A stretch of DNA of 64,000 nt from Pseudomonas sp. Bc-h (GTDB lineage: Bacteria; Pseudomonadota; Gammaproteobacteria; Pseudomonadales; Pseudomonadaceae), in the NCBI RefSeq assembly GCF_002080045.1, contig NZ_MUIN01000011.1, positions 260,275 to 324,274 of the forward strand. Reading direction: 5' to 3'. Made by a program: the position numbers and the translations under genes. Position 1 is the stretch's first letter. The number at the start of each line of letters is the position of its first letter. The notes beneath the pieces are model-generated. The model did no database searches. It had not been told where the DNA came from and saw nothing but the letters and a program-made list of their open reading frames with translations. Of the stretch, positions 25,281-33,660 are shown piece by piece.

Positions 25281-25306
25281 AAAAGCAGCCCCGAACGAGC
25301 GGGGCC
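25281..25306 (-). terminator. Rho-independent terminator of the 169-aa protein gene
   Basis: Read on the minus strand, GCCCCGC-TCGTT-CGGGGC forms a GC-rich hairpin that is followed by TGCTTTTTTAG. It begins about eight bases after the stop codon of the gene at 25314-25823 and lies before the deaminase gene. Confidence 0.8.
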
Positions 25307-25313
25307 TGAAGCG

Positions 25314-25823
25314 CTAAGGCTTGGCTTTTTTCAGTGCGTTGTCCAGCGCCGTCGACACATAGACCTTGAGCAGTTCACTGGAACGACCCTTCATGTCCAT
25401 GCCGACATCGCGCTGCCTGGCGCGGAATTTGTTGGCGACTTCGGGCGGCGGATCACCGACATTCAGTGCCGTCAGCTCATCGGCGGTGAACGACGCCGCG
25501 TACGCCTCTGCAAGGTTGCGATCCCATTCCTGTTGGTATTGCGGCTGCAGATATTGCAACTCGTCCTGCACGATTTCCTGAGCCTTGGTTCGCCCGACGG
25601 CTTCGACGATAGTACTGAAGGTCACCGTGCGCGAAGCCACCTGATACCCCAGCCAGCCAAGGCTTTCCCCCAGATGCCGGTCCTGGACGAACGCCAGCGC
25701 GCTGGCGGGCAATGGTGCGGCTTCGGCGGCCACGGCAAAACCTGGGACTTCCAGCACAAGGCCGAACAACAGCCCGGCTGCCACATTCAAAATCGTCAAC
25801 GCAGTCGATCTGCTATATCCCAT
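25314..25823 (-). CDS. exported hypothetical protein, DUF2059-like
   Basis: This 169-aa protein has a signal-peptide-like start (hydrophobic residues ~8-32 ending AVAAEA). A helical region follows, with KAQEIVQDELQYLQPQYQQEWDRNLAEAYAASFTADELTALN. The last stretch resembles DUF2059-type proteins, in which a helical bundle contains a SFTADEL motif. The function of that family is unknown. A terminator follows directly, and the gene seems monocistronic. The start ATG lies after GAGAGGACATGGG. Confidence 0.72.
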   Translation of the reverse strand: MGYSRSTALTILNVAAGLLFGLVLEVPGFAVAAEAAPLPASALAFVQDRHLGESLGWLGYQVASRTVTFSTIVEAVGRTKAQEIVQDELQYLQPQYQQEWDRNLAEAYAASFTADELTALNVGDPPPEVANKFRARQRDVGMDMKGRSSELLKVYVSTALDNALKKAKP

Positions 25824-25929
25824 GTCCTCTCCCCGGCGACTTTATCTGTGTGATCAACTCATTGACTGCTCGGTGAAGCTAGCACCTGAGCCTAGGTTTG
25901 CCAGTCAGCCAGGTTTGCTACAGCGCGTT

Positions 25930-26478
25930 TCAGTCCCTCGGTGCGGGCCGTGACGACCATTGCTGGGCGTTCATGCGGTAGATCCTGACGCCGTGGCGGT
26001 GGTACTGGCTGTGGATGAAGCTGCTGAAACCCAGTTTCTGAATCACCTTGACCGACGCGATGTTGGCGGGCTCGACGATGGCGATCAGCGAGTCGATCTT
26101 CAATCTGTCGAAGCCATGGGACAGCGCGCTGCGAGCCGCTTCGGTGCCCAGCCCCTTGCCCCAGAAGCCCGGCGCGAGCCGATAGCCGATCTCGATCTCA
26201 TCGGCGTCGTCCACGCGCTCAGCATTCAGACCGCAGAACCCGGCCAAGGTTGACGAGGATTTGTCCACCACGGCCCAGGGCCCGAAGCCGCGCTGGCGGT
26301 AGGACTGGCAGCACCAGTCGATGAACTCGCCGGTAGCCTGCTCGCTCAGTACGCCACGCACAGAATGGCGCATGACTTGGGCGTCACCCAGGATCCGCGC
26401 CAGCGCCGGTGTGTCGTCGGGGGTGAGTTCGCGAAGCATCAGTCGGTCGGTGTGAAGGGAGGGAATGGGCGTGTTCAT
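25930..26478 (-). CDS. GNAT acetyltransferase, RimJ/RimL type
   Basis: This 182-aa protein begins MNTPIPSLHTDRLMLRELTPDDTPALARIL, the standard opening of RimJ/RimL-like acetyltransferases. It continues with GFCGLNAERVDDADEIEIGYRLAPGFWGKGLGTEAARSALSHGF, where GKGLGTEA binds acetyl-CoA, and ends with ANIASVKVIQKLGFSSF. Family members acetylate N-terminal or side-chain amines of proteins or small molecules. The internal ATG is preferred because the 11 preceding residues are not conserved. The substrate is unknown. Confidence 0.9.
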   Translation of the reverse strand: MNTPIPSLHTDRLMLRELTPDDTPALARILGDAQVMRHSVRGVLSEQATGEFIDWCCQSYRQRGFGPWAVVDKSSSTLAGFCGLNAERVDDADEIEIGYRLAPGFWGKGLGTEAARSALSHGFDRLKIDSLIAIVEPANIASVKVIQKLGFSSFIHSQYHRHGVRIYRMNAQQWSSRPAPRD

Positions 26479-26561
26479 GATGGCGGGTCTCGCGGGTGGA
26501 TCGGATACCAACCATGAGCATGGCGCAGGCTGGGGATGCCTGCCAGTCCTGCGCCAATCAT

Positions 26562-26632
26562 CCTGTAGCAGTCCGGCCTGCCTGCGGTAGCGCTCTTATG
26601 ACCGGAAGCGCCGGCAAGCCGTGCTGCTACAG
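26562..26632. repeat. REP inverted pair
   Basis: The left arm CCTGTAGCAGTCCGGCCTGCC and the right arm GCCGGCAAGCCGTGCTGCTAC form an imperfect inverted repeat. The element lies between the convergent ends of no genes but upstream of the GNAT gene and downstream of the binding-protein gene on the minus strand. Confidence 0.85.
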
Positions 26633-26646
26633 TCAGTGCACTGTAA

Positions 26647-27660
26647 TCAAAGCCCCGCCGTCACCTTCTTCGCCACGTCCGCAGGCACCCACTGCGTCCA
26701 GATTTCCGGGTGATCCTTGAGGAAGCTTTTGGCCACAGCGTCCGGCTCCAGGCGCTTCTCGCTCATCTCACCCAACGTCGTGTTCAACTGATCGATCGGC
26801 AGATCGACCTTCTGAAAGAAGCTCACCAGTTCCGGGTATTGCTTGTGGAACGGCTCGGACACGCCGATTGCCAAGTGCGCCGCCAGGGAACTTGTGCCGA
26901 TCGGATTCGGGTTGCTGGCGTCAGCCAGGGTTTTCCAGGCGGCTTCGTTGAATGGCGGCTCCTCCAGCTTGATCAGCTTGAAACGACCCAGCAGCGGGGT
27001 CGGCGACCAGTAATAGAACAGCACCGGTTTGCCCCGACGGATGGACGAGGCGACCTCCGCATCCAGCGCCGCGCCCGAGCCGGTGCGGAAGTTCACGTAG
27101 CTGTCGTTGAGTTTGTAGGCCTTGAGCTTTTGCGTGTTGACGATTTCCGAAGTCCAGCCGCTCGGGCTGTTGAGGAAGCGCCCCTTGTCCGGGGATTCGG
27201 GGTCTTTGAACACATCTTTATATTTGGGCAGATCGGAGACCGATTTCAGGTCCGGCGCCAGCGGCTTGATGCCTTTTTCCGGGTCGCCCTTGATCACGAA
27301 TTCCGGCACCCACCAACCTTCGGTTGCGCCTTTGACGATATCGCCCAGGCCGTACACCTTGCCTTCCGCCTCGGCCTTGACCCACGCGGGACTGCGTCCG
27401 GCCCACTCTTCGCCGATCACCTGAATGTCGTTTTTTGCCAGCGCTGCCTCAAGGCTTACGGTGCTGCCCGGCAGTTTGTCGGTCGGATAGCCATAGCCCT
27501 TTTCAACGATGGTGCGCAGGATTTCAGTGATCAGACTGCCGCTTTCCCAAGTGATGTCACCAAAGTGGATCGGAGCCGGTTTGTCCGCGCTGTGCGCCGG
27601 GCCGGTCAGCACAGCCAGTGCCAGCAACGAGCCGCCCAGCAGGTGTTTGATCGATGTCAT
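26647..27660 (-). CDS. ABC transporter substrate-binding protein, ProX/OpuAC type
   Basis: This 337-aa periplasmic protein has a signal peptide ending GPAHSAD and the OpuAC fold. Landmarks are IHFGDITWESGSLITEILRTIVEKGYGY, QVIGEEWAGRSPAWVKAEAEGKVYGLG, SGWTSEIVNTQKLKAYKL and GKPVLFYYWSPTPLLG. OpuAC proteins bind quaternary amines such as glycine betaine, choline or carnitine through aromatic cages. No permease or ATPase gene is adjacent, so it is an orphan receptor that probably feeds a transporter encoded elsewhere. The substrate cannot be fixed from sequence alone. Confidence 0.88.
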   Translation of the reverse strand: MTSIKHLLGGSLLALAVLTGPAHSADKPAPIHFGDITWESGSLITEILRTIVEKGYGYPTDKLPGSTVSLEAALAKNDIQVIGEEWAGRSPAWVKAEAEGKVYGLGDIVKGATEGWWVPEFVIKGDPEKGIKPLAPDLKSVSDLPKYKDVFKDPESPDKGRFLNSPSGWTSEIVNTQKLKAYKLNDSYVNFRTGSGAALDAEVASSIRRGKPVLFYYWSPTPLLGRFKLIKLEEPPFNEAAWKTLADASNPNPIGTSSLAAHLAIGVSEPFHKQYPELVSFFQKVDLPIDQLNTTLGEMSEKRLEPDAVAKSFLKDHPEIWTQWVPADVAKKVTAGL

Positions 27661-27720
27661 TGTTGTCTCTCGTGCCTCAAGGATGGAAAACGCTCAGTTG
27701 GGTTTAGCACAGCACACGCT

Positions 27721-28230
27721 TCATTCCAGACAAGCGCGCAGGCAACAGGTTTCAGCTTTCTCCATGTAATCGCTGACAGAGCGCGAGGAGATACCCAGTT
27801 GCGCAGCAATTTCGGGGTAAGTCAGGCCGTCGGCGCGGGACAACACGAAGGTGCTCTTGATCTTGGCCGGCAGGCGGTTGAGACGACGGTCGATGTGATC
27901 GAGCAGTTGCAGGGTCGCGGCCAGACTTTCGGCTGACGCCACGTGCGGATTGTCTTCCTGCACAAGCCCTGCAAGGTAATCACGCTCCAGATCACGACGG
28001 CGCCAGCGTTGGTAAACCAGGCGTTTGGCGATGGTGGTCAGCAGCGCTCGCGGCTCCCGGATTGGCACCACGTTAGGCGACGCCAACAGTTGCAGGAAGG
28101 CTTCGGAGGCGATGTCTTCGGCGCAGGCGCGGGAATTCAGATGCTGGCACAACCGCTCACACAGCCATGAATAATGCTGCTGAAACAGATCACTGAGGTA
28201 TTGGCGATGGGACAGCTCGGCGCCGGACAT
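27721..28230 (-). CDS. FecI-like ECF sigma factor without partner
   Basis: This 169-aa protein has region 2 (YLSDLFQQHYSWLCERLCQHLNSRACAEDIASEAFLQL, then REPRALLTTIAKRLVYQRWRRRDLE) and region 4 (LPAKIKSTFVLSRADGLTYPEIAAQLGISSRSVSDYMEKA), with the arrangement of FecI-type iron-starvation sigma factors. Such sigma factors normally sit beside a FecR anti-sigma gene and a TonB receptor with a signalling domain. Neither is adjacent here: the flanking genes encode an OpuAC binding protein and a PhnD-like protein. The upstream region is AT-rich. Confidence 0.88.
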   Translation of the reverse strand: MSGAELSHRQYLSDLFQQHYSWLCERLCQHLNSRACAEDIASEAFLQLLASPNVVPIREPRALLTTIAKRLVYQRWRRRDLERDYLAGLVQEDNPHVASAESLAATLQLLDHIDRRLNRLPAKIKSTFVLSRADGLTYPEIAAQLGISSRSVSDYMEKAETCCLRACLE

Positions 28231-28394
28231 AAGACTTCCCCTGGCATGGATTTATTGTTCTGTCCGGTGTTCCGGTGGCGCCATGCTAACAAGGGTTTTT
28301 ATGCATTAATAATATTTAAAAGCGATTTTTATAGACCAAACAGAAATAGCAAATTTTGCAGTACAGCTACCAACGGAGGCATTCGCAAGATCTC

Positions 28395-28420
28395 CACCGC
28401 CGGCAGGCCGTGCTGCTAAA
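28395..28420. repeat. single REP half-unit
   Basis: The sequence CCACCGCCGGCAGGCCGTGC followed by TGCTA matches one arm of the REP pairs of this window. No inverted partner was seen within 100 bases, so it appears to be a singlet. It overlaps the 3' end of the PhnD-like gene. Confidence 0.6.
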
Positions 28421-29195
28421 GCTGTGTTATCCCCATGTCCATCGCGGCACGTTCGTATTGCAGCAGCACTTGGTAATCTGCTTCGCTTGCAGGCAATACT
28501 TCAGCGATCGCCAAGACCGCCGCGACCTCGGGCAAATCTTTCAACGCCTGATTCATCGCTTCACGAATCGCTTGTGCATCTGCACCAATCCTCGTGACGT
28601 AAGGCAGGCAAGGCCCCGACGCGGTGCGCGCAATCACCTTCACCCCCGCAATCTCTTCGCTGCGATCCCTCGCCAGATAGTCGAACGTCACGCTGTCGAT
28701 GGCCGCCAGGTCTCCCTCCCCCGCCTTGATCGCCACGAGGCTGTTGCGATGGCCTCCGGTCAACGATACCTGCGCAAAAAAATGACCGTCTCGCTGCAAC
28801 GGCGCCAGCGTGTGGCGGAACAGGTTCATGCCGGAGTTGGAGTCCTGAGCGTTGAGCAGACCGTGGCTGCCGCGGAAATCTTCAAGCCGCTGCCGAGGAT
28901 CGTCGGCCCGGGCGACGATCAGGCTGCAATGATTGCCGCCAGCCGAATGGGGGAGTTGATAAACCGGTCGCCCCACTACCTGAACTTGCCCACGCAGGAT
29001 TTTCATCAGCGGATAGCCGCAGGTTTGCGTCAGCAGCAGTTGCGGCGATAGCCACAGCTGTTTGAGGTCGAGCGCTTGCGCATCCAGACGCGTCGCCGAA
29101 AGGATTTCCAGCACCCGCGTCAGCCACTGCTCCTGGGCTTCACGCACCCGCTGCGGGGCAACGTACATCAGTAATTCGGCGAAACCCTGAGACAT
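28416..29195 (-). CDS. PhnD-like (phosphate/phosphonate-binding type) protein without signal peptide
   Basis: This 259-aa protein has the periplasmic-binding fold of the PhnD/SsuA group: LTQTCGYPLMKILRGQVQVVGRPVYQLP, DDPRQRLEDFRGSHGLLNAQDSNSG and GEGDLAAIDSVTFDYLAR with GHRNSLVAIKAG before it. It lacks a signal peptide, unlike transport-associated PhnD proteins, so it may act in the cytoplasm. It follows a fatty acid desaturase gene by only 15 bp on the same strand, which suggests one transcript. No phn or transporter gene is near. The ligand is unknown. Confidence 0.82.
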   Translation of the reverse strand: MSQGFAELLMYVAPQRVREAQEQWLTRVLEILSATRLDAQALDLKQLWLSPQLLLTQTCGYPLMKILRGQVQVVGRPVYQLPHSAGGNHCSLIVARADDPRQRLEDFRGSHGLLNAQDSNSGMNLFRHTLAPLQRDGHFFAQVSLTGGHRNSLVAIKAGEGDLAAIDSVTFDYLARDRSEEIAGVKVIARTASGPCLPYVTRIGADAQAIREAMNQALKDLPEVAAVLAIAEVLPASEADYQVLLQYERAAMDMGITQL

Positions 29196-29210
29196 GTTCG
29201 AGCACCGGCG

Positions 29211-30152
29211 CTAGGCAGAAGGATGTTGAGGACTGTCGATGGGGGCGAAGCTGTGACGCCGAAACAGTTCAGCATATCCAGAGACCAGAAAACCACCGCT
29301 GCGTGCCAGCCACTCCTCGCGGCGGGCACTGTACACCGCCGGAATCTGGTACCAGGCCAGGCCCGGCAGGTCGTGATGCACCAAGTGCAAGTTCAGGTTC
29401 AGAAACAGCCACCGCCACGGCCACGACGCTTCGTTGATCACGGTCCGCTGTTGCGGCTGTTCGCTGGGACGGTGCTCGTAATACGACCGCACCATCGAGA
29501 TCGCCAAGGCGGGCACCGTGATCAACAGCAGATAATGCAGGCTCGATAGAGCGCTGTAACGTTCGATGAATACGAACATCAGCAGCAGGAAAAAACCGTG
29601 GGTCGACCACATGAACCAGGCCTGACGTTCGCCGCGCAGCAGGCGTCGGGATTCATCGACAATCAGACTGCCCAGCGCCAGGGGCACGCCGAACAGCAAA
29701 CGCCCCGGCGGGGTCTTGTCCAGCCAGCGCAGCAGGCGCATGAAAGCGCCTGTTTCTTCCCAGCTCAGGCGGCTCAAATAGCGGCTCTCAGGGTCCAGAT
29801 CAGGAATGGTCAGGTCCTCGTCGCGGTGATGCAACAGGTGCGAGTCGCGATACAGGGTGTATGGATACCACACGGCAAACGGCGCGTAGCCCAGCAGCTT
29901 GTTCAGCCACAGATGGCGGGTGGGATGGCCGTGCAGCAATTCGTGCTGCAGCGACATCCACAGCACCGTCAGCGGAATCATCAGCGCCGTGGTCGGCCAG
30001 ACACCCAGCCGCGGACTGAGCAGCAAAAGCGCGGGCCAGGCGCTGTATACCCCGATCAGCAACAGCCACGTCGGCCACTCCGTGCGGCCGGTGAAGCCTG
30101 CGCGCAAACGCAGGATGTCGTCGCGTTGAGCGTCGTCGAGATAATGGGGCAT
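29211..30152 (-). CDS. membrane fatty acid desaturase
   Basis: This 313-aa membrane protein has the three histidine boxes of the di-iron desaturase/hydroxylase family: HELLH at residues 70-74, HLLHH at 105-109 and HLVHH at 256-260. Hydrophobic segments lie at ~28-65, ~80-98, and ~178-225, placing the boxes on the cytoplasmic side. The enzyme would introduce a double bond or hydroxyl group into an acyl chain or a related substrate, using oxygen and electrons from a ferredoxin-type donor. The gene is followed by a PhnD-like gene in the same direction. Confidence 0.9.
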   Translation of the reverse strand: MPHYLDDAQRDDILRLRAGFTGRTEWPTWLLLIGVYSAWPALLLLSPRLGVWPTTALMIPLTVLWMSLQHELLHGHPTRHLWLNKLLGYAPFAVWYPYTLYRDSHLLHHRDEDLTIPDLDPESRYLSRLSWEETGAFMRLLRWLDKTPPGRLLFGVPLALGSLIVDESRRLLRGERQAWFMWSTHGFFLLLMFVFIERYSALSSLHYLLLITVPALAISMVRSYYEHRPSEQPQQRTVINEASWPWRWLFLNLNLHLVHHDLPGLAWYQIPAVYSARREEWLARSGGFLVSGYAELFRRHSFAPIDSPQHPSA

Positions 30153-30269
30153 CGCTGGGTCCTGCGTCCGGGTGATGACCTGTTGTGACGCGACACCAGA
30201 AAATCTTGTAGACCGATTGGTTATGAGGGTAGAACGAAGGCCTGACTACCCGCCGAGCCTCTGCCACTC

Positions 30270-30677
30270 ATGCTGTTCACTCAGTTACCCGAGCTTCAAC
30301 GCCCCCTGCTGGAGAAGTTCTACCGCGCTCGTCGCTCATCCATGCGCGCCAAGGGTAATGCGCAGATATGGGTCGCCAGGGACCGTGAAATCGTCGCGGC
30401 ATTGAGCTTGCGAGCCGTACAGGATGGGCAGTGGCTGACCGGGCTGTTCGTCGCCCCCGAGCAACGCGGGCAAGGTATCGCCAGCCGTTTGGTCGAGGCG
30501 GCTATCGCGGGGGTCGACCGCCGGGTCTGGCTGTTTTGCGAACCCGGCCTGGCAGGGTTTTATCAGCGACTGGGGTTTGTTGAAACCGAGGTTTTGCCGC
30601 GAGAGCTGGTTGATCGACTGACGCGTTATCGACAGACGAAGTCTCTGATTGCGTTTTTGTATTCAGATCGCTGCTGA
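30270..30677 (+). CDS. GNAT-family N-acetyltransferase
   Basis: This 135-aa GNAT protein has the acetyl-CoA loop in LTGLFVAPEQRGQGIASRLVEAAIAG (RGQGIA) and ends in FCEPGLAGFYQRLGFVETEVLPREL. The N-terminal region (LFTQLPELQRPLLEKFYRARRSSMRAKGNAQIWVAR) is typical of small GNATs. It is divergent from the desaturase gene with about 115 bp between them. Substrate unknown. Confidence 0.88.
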   Translation: MLFTQLPELQRPLLEKFYRARRSSMRAKGNAQIWVARDREIVAALSLRAVQDGQWLTGLFVAPEQRGQGIASRLVEAAIAGVDRRVWLFCEPGLAGFYQRLGFVETEVLPRELVDRLTRYRQTKSLIAFLYSDRC

Positions 30678-30886
30678 CTTCACCAACGCCATCGCGAGCA
30701 AGGCACTTCTACAGGGCACAGCACTCTCCCGTTGGAGTGAGCTTGCTCACAATGGCGGTAGTGCAGACGAATCCGAGTCGGGGCTTAGATCGGTTTAAGC
30801 GGTCGACCAAACCAAACGTGCCATCTCCGGCTGAAACTCCCGTGCTAGCCTCGTCCCATCACTTTTTGTCGTTGAACGGGATGCAC

Positions 30887-31717
30887 ATGAAACCGACGCT
30901 TCTGGCTTTTTCCCTTGCTGCAGTTTTCGGATCGACCCTGGCCTGCGCCGCAACACCCGCCCCTGCTTCCAACGTCAGCCACGAACAGTTCGCCACGGTG
31001 CTCAAAGGCGACTGGCGCGTGCCGCAAAACGCTGCCCGCGATCAGTACCGCCATCCCGAGCAGACGTTGCAGTTCTTCGGTCTGCGCACCGACCAGACTG
31101 TCATCGAGATCACCCCCGGCAACGGCTGGTACAGCGAACTGCTGGCGCCACTGCTCAAGGACAAAGGGCATTACGTGGCCGCGATCGTCGACCCTTCAGT
31201 CAGCGACTACGCGAAGAAATCAGCCGACAACCTCAAGCAGAAATACGCGGCCGACGCGGCCCGTTACGGCAAGGTCGAGGTCGTGGACTATCAGCCCAAT
31301 GCGCCGGTCTTCGGCAAAGCGGGGTCTGCCGACACCGTGCTGACCTTTCGCAACGTGCACAATTGGGTCGATGCGGGAAATGAAGCCGCAACCTTCAAGG
31401 CGTTTTACGACGTGTTGAAACCGGGCGGGACGCTGGGCGTTGTCGATCACCGCGCAAAACCGGGCACTACTGCCAAGGACAATGAAAAGAACGGCTACCT
31501 GCCCACCGATTATGTGGTGAAGCTGGCGCAGGCGGCAGGCTTTACTCTGGCGGGAGAAAGCGAAGTGAACGCCAACACCAAGGACACCAAGGACCACCCC
31601 GACGGCGTCTGGACCTTGCCGCCCGCGCTGGTCAAAGGCGAGCAGGACAAGGCGAAGTATCTGGCGATAGGTGAATCGGACCGGATGACGTTGCGGTTCA
31701 TCAAGCCAGAGAAATAG
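30887..31717 (+). CDS. exported methyltransferase-fold protein
   Basis: This 276-aa protein has a signal peptide (MKPTLLAFSLAAVFGSTLACAA) and then a class I SAM-binding-like fold. Residues ~70-85 contain VIEITPGNGWYSELLAPLL, a motif I variant, and ~190 has FYDVLKPGGTLGVVDHRA, typical of motif post-III. Class I methyltransferases are normally cytoplasmic because SAM is not in the periplasm. A family of such exported methyltransferase-like proteins exists in proteobacteria, without a known reaction. The second ATG (after AACGGGATGC) is used as start. The substrate and even activity are uncertain. Confidence 0.82.
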   Translation: MKPTLLAFSLAAVFGSTLACAATPAPASNVSHEQFATVLKGDWRVPQNAARDQYRHPEQTLQFFGLRTDQTVIEITPGNGWYSELLAPLLKDKGHYVAAIVDPSVSDYAKKSADNLKQKYAADAARYGKVEVVDYQPNAPVFGKAGSADTVLTFRNVHNWVDAGNEAATFKAFYDVLKPGGTLGVVDHRAKPGTTAKDNEKNGYLPTDYVVKLAQAAGFTLAGESEVNANTKDTKDHPDGVWTLPPALVKGEQDKAKYLAIGESDRMTLRFIKPEK

Positions 31718-31767
31718 GCGGAGGTCGAAGCCGGTTTCTCAGAGGTCGTCCCGCTGATCAGGTCTCC

Positions 31768-32307
31768 TCAATCATCCGCATTCGGGTCCATGTCGGGGAA
31801 CAGCACTTCGGTAAACCCGAAGCGGCTGAAATCGGTAATGCGCGACGGGTACAGGCGGCCGATGAGGTGATCGCATTCATGCTGCACCACCCGCGCATGG
31901 AACCCACGAGCCACGCGCTGAACGGGCTTTCCATCCGGGTCGAAGCCTTCGTAGCGTATGTGCTCGTAGCGCTCCACCACACCGCGTAGTCCGGGCACCG
32001 ACAGGCAACCTTCCCAGCCTTCTTCGAGGGTCTGTTCAAGCGGCGTGATCAGCGGATTCAGCAGAATGGTCTGCGGCACGGCTTCCGCTTCCGGGTAGCG
32101 TTCGCTGCGCTCGAAACCGAAGATCACCAGTTGCAGGTCGACGCCGATCTGCGGCGCGGCAAGGCCCACGCCGCCGACGCTGCGCATGGTTTCGAACATG
32201 TCGTCAATCAGGGTTTTCAGCTCGCTGGAGCCGAACATGGATTCGGGTACGGGTGGCGCGATACGCAGCAGGCGCTCGTCACCCATTTTCAGAATTTCAC
32301 GAATCAT
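31768..32307 (-). CDS. def: peptide deformylase, likely second copy
   Basis: This 179-aa metalloenzyme removes the formyl group from nascent protein N-termini. All three motifs are intact: GVGLAAPQ (~46-53), EGCLS (~99-103, metal-binding Cys) and HECDH (~143-147, two metal-binding His and the catalytic Glu). The start at MIREILK matches the family; an upstream frame extension does not. In pseudomonads the main def gene lies beside fmt and dprA; this copy has neither neighbour, so it is probably the accessory one. It is followed by a BrkB-family gene upstream on the same strand. Confidence 0.93.
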   Translation of the reverse strand: MIREILKMGDERLLRIAPPVPESMFGSSELKTLIDDMFETMRSVGGVGLAAPQIGVDLQLVIFGFERSERYPEAEAVPQTILLNPLITPLEQTLEEGWEGCLSVPGLRGVVERYEHIRYEGFDPDGKPVQRVARGFHARVVQHECDHLIGRLYPSRITDFSRFGFTEVLFPDMDPNADD

Positions 32308-32367
32308 GGAAGAACCTTTTGAAGGGGCGGATGCGCCGGTCAGACGCGCATCCTGCCACACTATCGA

Positions 32368-33417
32368 TCAGCTTTTATCGGTCTTGAGGGGATGCAGCGT
32401 CGGGTCGTAGTCATGATCGTGGCTGTGGTCGCCGTGATCGCTGTGGTGATCGATGAAATCCCGACTGTGATCACGCCCAAGCCCCGAAACGTGTTTCTTC
32501 TGGCCCGCAGGCACCTCGGTGCCTGGCTCGGCGTCGACACCCCCGTCACCGGCGACTTTCTCACCCTTGGCCTTGCCCTCTTGCGACATGTGCTCGATCA
32601 CCGCATTCATCTCTGCTCCGAGCAACAGAACCGACGCGGAGATGTAGAAGTACAGGAGCAACACGATGATGGCGCCGATGCTGCCGTACATGGCGTCGTA
32701 GTTGGCATAGGTCTTCACGTACCAGGCAAATCCCAGCGATGCGACGATCCAGACCACGACAGCCAGCACCGAGCCTGGGGTGATGAACCGGAACTCCTGC
32801 TCTACGTCGGGCATGACGTAGTACATCATAGCCACCGAAATCATCAGCAGCAGGATGATCGCCGGCCAGCGCAGGATCGTCCAAAGCGTGACGATGAAAT
32901 CTTCCATGCCGATCTGTGCAGCCAGCCAGCCCATCACCTGCGGGCCTGTGACCATGAGCGCCGCCGCGACCAGCAGCATGCCGGCAAAGCCTATGGTGTA
33001 CAGCACCGAGAGCGGCAGGCGTTTCCAGACCGGGCGCTCTTCAACCACGTCGTACGCCGCGTTCATCGCACTCATCATCAGGCGCACACCGGCGGATGCA
33101 CTCCACAGCGCGATGACAATACCGACCGACAGCAGCCCCCCCTTGGACTGCTGCAACTGGTCGATGACCGGATTGACCTGGTCCAGCGCCTGGGGCGGCA
33201 GCACCAGTTCCGACTGCAAACGCAGCCAGCTGAAGAAGTCGGGAAGATGAAGGAAACCGATCAGGGCGATCAAGAACAGCAGAAACGGGAACAGCGAGAA
33301 CAACGTCTGATAAGCCAGCGCCGAGGCGTAAGTCGACATCTCGTCATCGAGAAATTCTTTGACCGTTCTGACCAACACCGTCTTCAAACGTAGTTGGCGC
33401 AAATCCGGGAATATCAT
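32368..33417 (-). CDS. YihY/BrkB-family inner membrane protein with His-rich tail
   Basis: This 349-aa protein has the family start (VLVRTVKEFLDDEMSTYASALAYQTLFSLFPFLLFLIAL) and six hydrophobic segments, with the conserved WSASAGVRLMMSAMNAAYDV, PGSVLAVVVWIVASLGFAWYV and YGSIGAIIVLLLYFYISASVLLLGAEMNA. The C-terminus after residue ~300 is an unusual tail rich in His and Asp (HSRDFIDHHSDHGDHSHDHD), which could bind metal ions. The family was once called ribonuclease BN by mistake; its function is unsettled. The start at MIFPDLRQ is preferred because MCFAYIYVAKGDA before it is not conserved. Confidence 0.9.
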   Translation of the reverse strand: MIFPDLRQLRLKTVLVRTVKEFLDDEMSTYASALAYQTLFSLFPFLLFLIALIGFLHLPDFFSWLRLQSELVLPPQALDQVNPVIDQLQQSKGGLLSVGIVIALWSASAGVRLMMSAMNAAYDVVEERPVWKRLPLSVLYTIGFAGMLLVAAALMVTGPQVMGWLAAQIGMEDFIVTLWTILRWPAIILLLMISVAMMYYVMPDVEQEFRFITPGSVLAVVVWIVASLGFAWYVKTYANYDAMYGSIGAIIVLLLYFYISASVLLLGAEMNAVIEHMSQEGKAKGEKVAGDGGVDAEPGTEVPAGQKKHVSGLGRDHSRDFIDHHSDHGDHSHDHDYDPTLHPLKTDKS

Positions 33418-33585
33418 GGCGTCTCCTTTCGCGACGTAGATGTATGCGAAGCACATTTACCTATACGAGCGGGCAAACGCTTTGAAATTCCATGTGCCCG
33501 CCATTACGGGCCGGCTTTTTACAGTGAGTTAAGCACTTTTGCTATGGCCGATACGTTTCAGAACATCTTCGGCCGGACACAATAA

Positions 33586-33605
33586 CGGCCATCAGAGGAT
33601 GGCCG
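33586..33605 (-). terminator. hairpin downstream of the CsbD gene
   Basis: CGGCCATC and GATGGCCG form a perfect 8-bp stem around a four-base loop, about 55 bases beyond the stop of the minus-strand CsbD gene. The sequence after it on that strand is only moderately T-rich (TTATTG), so termination is plausible but not certain. Confidence 0.5.
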
Positions 33606-33660
33606 CTACAGGTGACTGGGTTAACCGCTTGAGGCTGCTACACCCGAAGCGCGCAGGCCG

